27,962 nt of DNA from a virus. Each line of letters opens with the position of its first letter. Position 1 is the stretch's first letter. This document shows, piece after piece, positions 22,879 through 27,962 of the stretch. Below the pieces are notes generated by a model. That model made no database searches, was not told the DNA's origin, and worked only from the letters and a program-made list of their open reading frames with translations. Location: the IMG/VR virus record IMGVR_UViG_3300037264_001076, positions 1 through 27,962 of that record. One strand, 5' to 3'. Position numbers and translations under genes: made by a program.

Positions 22879-22982
22879 TGGGCTTAGTCCTGTTGCAGGT
22901 AGCGGTGCTGGTGGCTGCGGTGGCCGGGTCGCTGTGGCTGCTCCTCGAGATCTGGCGGCAGGACAGAAAGGGACGGCCATGA
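22878..22982 (+). CDS. tiny single-pass membrane protein
   Basis: A 34-residue protein from ATG 22878. A single hydrophobic helix (LVLLQVAVLVAAVAGSLWLL) is followed by a charged tail EIWRQDRKGRP, predicting an N-out or N-in type bitopic membrane protein. Overlaps at both ends (TAATG and ATGA) support expression. Confidence 0.5.
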   Translation: MGLVLLQVAVLVAAVAGSLWLLLEIWRQDRKGRP

Positions 22983-23164
22983 CAACACGCTGCGTGATGT
23001 GCGGTAGGGACGCTATCGTCCATGATGTGGCATTCGCGGAGCCGTTCTCTGGAGAGGATACCACGGCGATGTGTCGTCGTGGCTGGTTGTGCCTTGATTG
23101 TGAGGCCGTGCACTGGGGATGGCGAGTTGAGGACGAAGTAGAGCAATGGGACAGACTGACATGA
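22979..23164 (+). CDS. small zinc-ribbon protein
   Basis: A 61-residue protein, ATG 22979 (ATGA overlap). It carries CVMCGRDAIVHDVAF at residues 5-19 and CRRGWLCLDCEAVHWG near 32-47, two Cys pairs suitable for one zinc. The rest is acidic. Unknown role. Confidence 0.6.
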   Translation: MTTRCVMCGRDAIVHDVAFAEPFSGEDTTAMCRRGWLCLDCEAVHWGWRVEDEVEQWDRLT

Positions 23165-23349
23165 ACCTCCTTGGGGTGGATTCCTACAAGCGCCGTGCGA
23201 AGCGTCTAGCGGAGCGGCCCAAGTGCGGGATGCTCTGGGAGAACTACCAGGGCTGCGAGGAGAGCCATTTTCACAAGTGCAAGCGAGCGAGCCGGCACAC
23301 CTCGGTCCACACGTGCCACTGCGGCGCCCAGCGGAGAAAGAAGCCATGA
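23161..23349 (+). CDS. small basic Cys/His-rich protein
   Basis: A 62-residue protein, ATG 23161 (ATGA overlap). Basic and helical at the N-terminus (SYKRRAKRLAERPKC), then GCEESHFHKCKRASRHTSVH and TCHCGAQRRKKP with five Cys and several His likely to bind zinc. May contact nucleic acid; unproven. Confidence 0.6.
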   Translation: MNLLGVDSYKRRAKRLAERPKCGMLWENYQGCEESHFHKCKRASRHTSVHTCHCGAQRRKKP

Positions 23350-23564
23350 GCGAGGAGAACGCTGGGGCGCGGATGCGTGATCGGTCTGCTCATCTCGAGC
23401 GTGTTGTGGGTGCTGGTGGCTCTGCTGGCTCACTGGGCTGGGATCGTATGAGCTCGTCGGCGGGAGAGGGTACGGGCTTTGGGACCGCGAGTCCATCACG
23501 GCACCCGGCCGCCATATCGGCGGTGACAGAGAGGGCCCGTATCCCCTCGCGCCTGCGAGAATAG
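23346..23564 (+). CDS. doubtful small protein
   Basis: A 72-residue reading frame from ATG 23346, which does fit the ATGA overlap pattern. However, its composition is low-complexity (GAGGSAGSLG, SSSAGEGTG) and unlike its neighbours. The same stretch holds more protein-like reading in two other frames: a hydrophobic 24-residue segment (23377-23451) and a YELVGGRGYGLWDRES-like stretch from 23447. It is listed with low confidence; a frame error or a different gene here is possible. Confidence 0.35.
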   Translation: MSEENAGARMRDRSAHLERVVGAGGSAGSLGWDRMSSSAGEGTGFGTASPSRHPAAISAVTERARIPSRLRE

Positions 23565-23575
23565 GGCCGGGGGGG

Positions 23576-23764
23576 ATGGCGATGAAGCGTGACATGCCGC
23601 GCCCGTTCTTGGTGACAGAGATGAAGGTGTGGCCGACGTCTGAGCCCGGGAAGGCCCGCGAGGTAGAGACGCCACCTCAGACGGCGAAGCTCGACCGGAT
23701 CAGCGAGGTTGGGCTCGAGGCCGAGGTGCTGAAGAAGCTGGGCAAGGTGTCGAGGCGGAAATGA
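23576..23764 (+). CDS. small early protein, unknown
   Basis: A 62-residue protein, ATG 23576 behind a seven-G tract that can act as a ribosome-binding site; ATG 23582 is also possible. It has MPRPFLVTEMKVWPTSEPGK and a terminal helix VGLEAEVLKKLGKV. The frame is open upstream to 23381 without a usual start codon. Function unknown. Confidence 0.6.
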   Translation: MAMKRDMPRPFLVTEMKVWPTSEPGKAREVETPPQTAKLDRISEVGLEAEVLKKLGKVSRRK

Positions 23765-24015
23765 GCACACAGACCAGAATCGAGTTCACACCCCTAGCAA
23801 GCCGCGTGTCTCAGCAGCGGCAGGGGAAGCGCGAGCGGATGCTGGCCCGGCTGCGGCAAGGCCCGGCAACGACGTGGGAAATGAACCAGATAGGTGGCTC
23901 TGGCTTTAGCGCCAGAATCAATGAGTTGCGGGTAGAACTGCGGAAACGAGGCGGCGATATCATTTTTGTGCCTCTGGGAGAAAGCGGTACGTACAAGCTG
24001 GAGGAGCAGGAGTGA
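23761..24015 (+). CDS. winged helix-turn-helix domain protein
   Basis: An 84-residue protein, ATG 23761 (ATGA overlap). Residues about 20-80 follow the pattern of the phage HTH_39-type winged helix: QRQGKRERMLARLRQGPATT, then INELRVELRKRGGDI and a beta hairpin ending GTYKLEEQ. Such proteins are common in phage early regions and are presumed DNA-binding regulators. It directly precedes the cytosine methyltransferase with a GTGA overlap and might regulate it or bind DNA with it. Confidence 0.75.
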   Translation: MSTQTRIEFTPLASRVSQQRQGKRERMLARLRQGPATTWEMNQIGGSGFSARINELRVELRKRGGDIIFVPLGESGTYKLEEQE

Positions 24016-24764
24016 CCCAGTTGGTGCTCTCGCTGTTCCCAGGTATCGGGCTTCTGGACATGGCCTTTGAGGAGGAGGGCTTCTGCGTGGTGCGCGGGCC
24101 GGATCTGCTGTGGGGCGGGGACATCCGGCACTTCTGCCCGCCGGTCGGCCGCTTCGATGGCGTGATCGGGGGGCCGCCGTGCCAGGCATGGAGCCGTCTC
24201 CGGCACATCGTCGAGGCGAACGGTTACAAGACGGCGCCCGACCTCATCCCACAGTTTGAGCGCGTCGTAGCCGAGGCAGAGCCACTCTGGTTCGTCATGG
24301 AGAACGTGCCGGCTGCGCCAGTGCCGAAGATACCGTCGTTCGCGGTGTCGGATCGGCTGATCGAAGACGCGTGGGTAGGCGGGGTCACGTCACGCCTTCG
24401 CCGTTTCTCGTTCGGCGGCACAGCCTACTACGCGCCACGATTCCTCGAGCTTGCCGGGCCACACCGTGAGCCCGAGCATTCCGCCTTGGCATCGGGGGGG
24501 GGGCGCCCGGTCCCGGTCGCGGTCGGCGGCAGTGGAAAGGTCAAGCGCAGCGCAAAGAGCGTCCTGAAGAACTACGGGTACAAGACGGCGGACGCATTCC
24601 GGGAGCACCTCCGGAAGCAGGGCCTCCCGCCTTGGTTTGATCTGCCGCCGTTCACGGTGTCGGCGAAATTCGCGGCGGTCGGCAACGGCGTCCCGCTCCC
24701 GATGGGCCGCGCCATAGCCCGAGCGGTCAAGACTGCGCTGTTTGCTGAGGAGCGGGCCGAATGA
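24012..24764 (+). CDS. C5-cytosine DNA methyltransferase
   Basis: A 250-residue protein, GTG 24012. Core motifs of C5-MTases are in order: LFPGIGLLDMAF (motif I, residues 8-19), GGPPCQAWS (motif IV, 53-61, catalytic Cys57), ENVP (motif VI, 97-100), SRLRRFSFG (motif VIII-like) and VGNGVPLPMG (motif X). It adds a methyl group to cytosine C5 using SAM. At 250 residues it is short for the family (usually 320 or more), with a small target recognition region near residues 140-215. No cognate nuclease is nearby, so it probably protects phage DNA. A run of ten G (24494-24503) sits inside the coding sequence. Confidence 0.9.
   Translation: MTQLVLSLFPGIGLLDMAFEEEGFCVVRGPDLLWGGDIRHFCPPVGRFDGVIGGPPCQAWSRLRHIVEANGYKTAPDLIPQFERVVAEAEPLWFVMENVPAAPVPKIPSFAVSDRLIEDAWVGGVTSRLRRFSFGGTAYYAPRFLELAGPHREPEHSALASGGGRPVPVAVGGSGKVKRSAKSVLKNYGYKTADAFREHLRKQGLPPWFDLPPFTVSAKFAAVGNGVPLPMGRAIARAVKTALFAEERAE
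24494..24503 (+). repeat. G10 homopolymer in the methyltransferase gene
   Basis: Ten consecutive G encode part of SALASGGGRP. The reading frame is intact at this length. Such a tract is prone to slipped-strand changes. Confidence 0.9.
24746..24760 (+). repeat. 15-bp direct repeat, copy 1
   Basis: The sequence TGAGGAGCGGGCCGA just before the ATG of the 72-residue gene. The second copy lies at 24977-24991. It contains GAGGAG and so also acts as a ribosome-binding site. Confidence 0.85.
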
Positions 24765-24979
24765 CATTCTGGCTTGAGCGCGGCTGGCTGTTCTTCCTGC
24801 CTGGTTCGGCACATCTGAACTTCATCGGTCTGATGGCCTGCTCGGAAGACGCCTTCCACGGAGGCTTCAAGCGGATCACTGGGTTCGGTGACGGCTGGGT
24901 GGACTTGCTGGCGATCAACTACAGGTCCTTGGCGGCTGGTCTACGACGAAGGCAATTTCGGCGAGACGTGCAGACTTGA
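24761..24979 (+). CDS. small protein, unknown
   Basis: A 72-residue protein, ATG 24761 (ATGA overlap with the methyltransferase). It has LERGWLFFLPGSAHLNFIG at the N-terminus, FGDGWVDLLAINYRS in the middle and an Arg-rich end. It is not obviously membrane-spanning and no family is recognised. It is bracketed by the 15-bp direct repeats, so it may have been inserted or duplicated as a unit. Confidence 0.6.
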   Translation: MTFWLERGWLFFLPGSAHLNFIGLMACSEDAFHGGFKRITGFGDGWVDLLAINYRSLAAGLRRRQFRRDVQT

Positions 24980-24991
24980 GGAGCGGGCCGA
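24977..24991 (+). repeat. 15-bp direct repeat, copy 2
   Basis: Identical to 24746-24760; it supplies the ribosome-binding site for ATG 24991. Confidence 0.85.
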
Positions 24992-25173
24992 TGCTTGAGG
25001 TGAGCAGACAGCTTCAGTGGCGACGCAAGAAGAAAGCGGCAGGGCTCTGTCTGAGTTGTGGGGCCCGTCCACGCAAGGTGAAGATGTTGATTCACTGCGA
25101 GGTGTGCTGCAAGCGCATGCGAGCGATGGCCGCCAAGAAAAAGGTTGACAACGGGAAACGAACGTCGCTATGA
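24991..25173 (+). CDS. small basic zinc-ribbon protein
   Basis: A 60-residue protein. ATG 24991 has GAGGAG upstream; an in-frame TTG 24976 is less likely. It is very basic (WRRKKKAAG, AAKKKVDNGKR) with CLSCGARPRKVKM and CEVCCKRM, a four- or five-Cys zinc ribbon. Possibly a nucleic acid-binding protein. Its 3' end contains the promoter for the next gene. Confidence 0.65.
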   Translation: MLEVSRQLQWRRKKKAAGLCLSCGARPRKVKMLIHCEVCCKRMRAMAAKKKVDNGKRTSL

Positions 25174-25174
25174 T
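25145..25174 (+). promoter_or_regulatory. internal promoter upstream of the replication gene
   Basis: -35 TTGACA (25145-25150), an 18-base spacer and -10 TATGAT (25169-25174). Transcription would begin near 25181, giving a leader of about 110 bases to ATG 25290. Confidence 0.65.
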
Positions 25175-25180
25175 TGAGAC

Positions 25181-25289
25181 GGCTCTGTCGGACGGGCCCC
25201 GCCCCGAGGATAAATCGGGGAAGGGGATTCGGCAGGGGCCGAGCGCTGGAGACGCTCGACGTGACGAGTATACCACGGAAAGCCGCTTG
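25181..25289 (+). promoter_or_regulatory. structured mRNA leader or replication-origin candidate
   Basis: Two perfect 6-bp hairpins with seven-base loops: CCCCGA/TCGGGG (25202-25207 with 25215-25220) and CGAGCG/CGCTCG (25240-25245 with 25253-25258). An outer pairing GGCCCC/GGGGCC (25195-25200 with 25235-25240) encloses the first. The segment lies between a promoter and a replication-type gene. It is formally open in frame from 25170, but its translation is low-complexity. Confidence 0.45.
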
Positions 25290-25894
<605 letters not shown>

Positions 25895-25898
<4 letters not shown>

Positions 25899-26143
25899 AG
25901 CACGTCTACTTGTTTGAGGCCGGAGAAAGCGACTGGATCGTAGCGACGACAAAGGATCGGGCGCGTGCGATTTACTTTGACCTCTACGGGCAGGATGAGC
26001 CATGCCGCAAACTGCGCGACAACCAACGCCTTACGATCAGATATGACGAAGACGCACCGCCGGGAACGGAAGCACAGACGAAGACTGCGCGCCAGTGGGC
26101 TCGTGAGACGGAACCGGGTCCGCTTGCGAGCACGGCATGGTGA
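25895..26143 (+). CDS. small protein, unknown
   Basis: An 82-residue protein, ATG 25895 (ATGA overlap). It has HVYLFEAGESDWIVATTKDR and AIYFDLYGQDE, a beta-alpha-beta pattern, and a polar end. Family not recognised. A 44-base gap follows, ending with the ribosome-binding site of the next gene. Confidence 0.6.
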
Positions 26144-26187
26144 ATCCTGTGCGAGCCGAGCGACCCCCAGAACCAGAGGAGGGCTAG

Positions 26188-26385
26188 ATGGGAGAGAAAC
26201 GGGTGTCACGCCGGTTTGAAATCGAATGGGACGACGACAGCGGGCCACTCTGGATGAATACCAGCAACCTGCTGCTCTGCCTGACTGAGTACTGTCGGAA
26301 CACTCGTTTTCGCGCTCGGGATGTCACCGGAGACGGCGTGTCCACTACCGAATGGCAGGAGTCCGGGCCGAGAAACCAGCACTGA
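26188..26385 (+). CDS. small acidic phage-type protein, unknown
   Basis: A 65-residue protein, ATG 26188 behind GAGGAGGG. It has RRFEIEWDDDSGPLWMNTSN and LLLCLTEYCRN, then FRARDVTGDG. The F-x-I-E-W-D-D-x-x-G-P-L-W-M-N block occurs in small phage early proteins of unknown role. Stop overlaps the next start by one base (TGATG). Confidence 0.65.
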   Translation: MGEKRVSRRFEIEWDDDSGPLWMNTSNLLLCLTEYCRNTRFRARDVTGDGVSTTEWQESGPRNQH

Positions 26386-26651
26386 TGCCAGCCCTGACCG
26401 ATGACCAGCGGGACAAGTACATCAAGGCTGTCCATGAGACGTTCCAGGACAAGGCCGGCGTGCAGAGGATCTTTTCCTCGGCAGAGTTCAATCAACTGCT
26501 GCGCTGGCTGGACGCCGGGGTGCCGCTCTGGGTGGTCATACGTGGGATCAACGATTTCGAGGGCAAGCCGAGGCGGCTCGAGGCTGTGGTGGCGAGCGTG
26601 GAGCGGGTCCATGCCTATGGATTGCAGGCTGTGCCACGGGGGGAGCGATGA
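26385..26651 (+). CDS. small helical protein, possibly replication-associated
   Basis: An 88-residue protein, ATG 26385 (TGATG overlap); ATG 26352 is an alternative. It is helical: DDQRDKYIKAVHETFQDKAG, then EFNQLLRWLDAGVPLWVVIR and EAVVASVERVHAYG. The W-L-D/E-A-G-V-P-L-x-V-V motif recurs in replication-region proteins, but I cannot name a family. Its place between DUF1376 and NinG-like genes suggests replication or recombination work. Confidence 0.6.
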   Translation: MPALTDDQRDKYIKAVHETFQDKAGVQRIFSSAEFNQLLRWLDAGVPLWVVIRGINDFEGKPRRLEAVVASVERVHAYGLQAVPRGER

Positions 26652-26854
26652 TGCCCAAGGCCAAGAGCAAGCCAAAGAAGCCGCGCCGGGTGGTGCTGGG
26701 AACCGGGCATCCGTGGTTTGAGCGCACTGGTGGTCAATGGCTGAAAGTGCAACTGTTCAAGCATCCCGGACAGTGGCTTCCTGCTGTGCCGATAGACTTC
26801 GATGACTTGGGCAACTGGGACCGCATCCGCCTAGTGGCCGAGGTTCTGAAGTGA
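26648..26854 (+). CDS. small basic protein, unknown
   Basis: A 68-residue protein, ATG 26648 (ATGA overlap; the second ATG 26651 is equally possible). N-terminus is Lys/Pro-rich (MPKAKSKPKKPRRVV), followed by VLGTGHPWFERTGGQWLKV and a C-terminal DLGNWDRIRLVAEVLK. Function unknown. Confidence 0.6.
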   Translation: MMPKAKSKPKKPRRVVLGTGHPWFERTGGQWLKVQLFKHPGQWLPAVPIDFDDLGNWDRIRLVAEVLK

Positions 26855-27273
26855 TTCCGAAGCCGGCCAAGCGAGGCAAGAAGCCAAAGCGCCCGATCCG
26901 CCGCAAGGCCAAGCGTAAGGCCAAGCTCCACGACGCCGACAAGCTGTTCAGTCAGTACATCCGGGGCCGAGATGGCTGGGCCTGTGTTCGTTGTCTCTCG
27001 CCGTACTCGCCCCAGTGCGCGCATCTCGTCAGCCGTCGTTACCGGGCAACGCGCTGGGTTCCCGAGAACGCCACGACGCTTTGTCAGAAATGTCATATGC
27101 GGTTTACCCACAACCCGATTGCTTTCGAGGACTGGTGCGAGGAGCGGTGGCCTGGGCGGCTGGAGATGATGAAGGGGATAGCGCGGGCGAACATCCGGCA
27201 GCATGACCATGCGGGCTACGACGAGTTGTGCGAGTCGCTGCGTGCAGCGATTGGGATCAGGGGGGGGCGATGA
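26851..27273 (+). CDS. NinG-like HNH nuclease/recombination protein
   Basis: A 140-residue protein, GTG 26851 (GTGA overlap). After a very basic N-terminus (KPKRPIRRKAKRKAK) comes LFSQYIRGRDGWACVRCLSP, QCAHLVSRRYRATRWVPEN and LCQKCHMRFTHNPIAFEDWC. The CxxC-H-N-CxxC order with S-R-x-x-x-x-T-R-x-x-x-x-N resembles NinG/Rap-like HNH proteins, which cut recombination intermediates in lambdoid phages. With the NinB-like gene this recalls the lambda nin region. Metal-binding residues are present. The final codons overlap the next start at an eight-G tract. Confidence 0.75.
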   Translation: MIPKPAKRGKKPKRPIRRKAKRKAKLHDADKLFSQYIRGRDGWACVRCLSPYSPQCAHLVSRRYRATRWVPENATTLCQKCHMRFTHNPIAFEDWCEERWPGRLEMMKGIARANIRQHDHAGYDELCESLRAAIGIRGGR

Positions 27274-27770
27274 GCGACGAAGCGATGGAATGGTGGGTGG
27301 AGAACAGTTGGCGGCCCGCGCTCCGCGCCCTGTTGGACTCGGAGGCCCGGCTGAAGGCCGAGGTGGAGAGTCTGGCAGGGCGATTGGCGACCGAGAAAGC
27401 ACATCACCACGAGGCCCACGGACCAGATTGCGTAACCACCGAGGAGGCGCAGGACATCGGGGCAACCCTGATGCTTGACCAGATGGAGCGAGCTGTCACT
27501 GACGGTGGGCTCTTTTCGGACGCACGTGCGAATAGATTTGTGGCCGCCGAGGCGAAGGTCCGGGAGCTGGAGGCCAAGCTCGTAGAGGCGCAGGAGCGAG
27601 TCGCCTTCTTGGAGAAGGCAAGGCCACACCGTCGGCAGTATGAGGCGCTGGAGGCCGAGCTTGCCGCCGCCCGCGAGGAATTTGTTGCCATAAAAAGTAG
27701 TGCAGATTCGTGGCAGAAACAGGCGGAAGCCTGGAAGGCCGAGGTGGATTCCGAGCAAGGGGACGGCTGA
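27270..27770 (+). CDS. coiled-coil protein, unknown
   Basis: A 166-residue protein, ATG 27270 (ATGA overlap). It opens with DEAMEWWVENSWRPALRALL and has two long heptad-like helices: residues about 28-45 and about 97-160 (EAKVRELEAKLVEAQERVAF, LEAELAAAREEFVA). Such proteins are often phage scaffolds, adaptors or inhibitors; no function is evident here. Confidence 0.65.
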   Translation: MSDEAMEWWVENSWRPALRALLDSEARLKAEVESLAGRLATEKAHHHEAHGPDCVTTEEAQDIGATLMLDQMERAVTDGGLFSDARANRFVAAEAKVRELEAKLVEAQERVAFLEKARPHRRQYEALEAELAAAREEFVAIKSSADSWQKQAEAWKAEVDSEQGDG

Positions 27771-27772
27771 GG

Positions 27773-27962
27773 GTGATCCAGAGCAGCCCCGGGGCGGTGC
27801 GTGATGTCAGATGCGGGCGCTGCGGGCATGCCAAGCGCAAGCACATCCCACGCTGTACGGGCGGGGGAGCCGACGTGGCATTCCATCCTGGAGGCACGCC
27901 AGCGTGGGAGCCGTGTGGATGCAATGGCTGGATAGCGCGTAAGCTACGGAAGCATGTCAAAC
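27773..27962 (+). CDS. small zinc-ribbon protein (partial, 3' truncated by window)
   Basis: GTG 27773 follows the previous stop by two bases, with GAGGG just upstream. The visible 63 residues include RCGRCGHAKRKHIPRCTGG and EPCGCNGWIARKL, a Cys pattern for zinc. The frame runs off the window end. Confidence 0.55.
   Translation, partial: MIQSSPGAVRDVRCGRCGHAKRKHIPRCTGGGADVAFHPGGTPAWEPCGCNGWIARKLRKHVK

Noticed and set aside
26137-26187. 16-codon reading frame between two early genes
   Set aside because: Too short for support; the region mainly supplies the ribosome-binding site of the next gene.

Overview
The window is a contiguous piece of a GC-rich, double-stranded DNA tailed bacteriophage (or prophage) with a long non-contractile, siphovirus-type tail. 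The evidence is the uninterrupted order of head-completion, neck, tail-tube, G/GT tail chaperone, 1225-residue tape measure and minor tail genes, with no sheath or contractile baseplate genes. The host cannot be named. Three promoters place the start codon only 6-9 bases after the -10 box, so their transcripts should be leaderless or nearly so; that is common in Deinococcus-Thermus and Actinobacteria but is not diagnostic. No integrase, terminase, portal, endolysin, tRNA or CRISPR array is visible here.

Region 1 (1-13162, + strand) is the late virion module. It holds the end of a structural gene, a small structural protein, head-tail connector, head closure, HK97 gp10-like neck protein and tail terminator-like protein. 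Two paralogous tail tube proteins follow, the second carrying an inserted Ig/fibronectin-like domain. Next come a tail assembly chaperone pair joined by a GGGAAAA -1 frameshift site, a small exported protein, the tape measure, and four tail-tip proteins, two or three with carbohydrate-binding-like domains.

Region 2 (13170-18950, - strand) has two transcription units. The first starts at 18950 with a 728-residue fusion of radical SAM-like, GNAT/Mom-like and DNA methyltransferase domains, followed by a small protein, an HNH protein and a zinc-ribbon protein. The second starts from a near-consensus promoter at 15494-15466 and encodes nine small proteins, including a SWIM/DnaJ-type zinc protein and a SprT-like HExxH protein.

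Region 3 (19014-27962, + strand) is a tightly coupled early operon whose genes mostly overlap by ATGA or GTGA. It begins with a leaderless Cro/CI-type regulator diverging from the fusion gene. It includes an HNH-AP2 protein, an Mgm101/Rad52-type annealing protein, a NinB/Orf-like protein, a winged-helix protein, a C5-cytosine methyltransferase with a G10 tract, a DUF1376-type replication protein behind its own promoter and structured leader, a NinG-like HNH protein, and many tiny zinc-ribbon or membrane proteins.

Together regions 2 and 3 look like a regulator, recombination and replication functions, and a two-part DNA-modification capacity. The most unusual item is the radical SAM-GNAT-methyltransferase fusion, which may make an undescribed DNA base modification.
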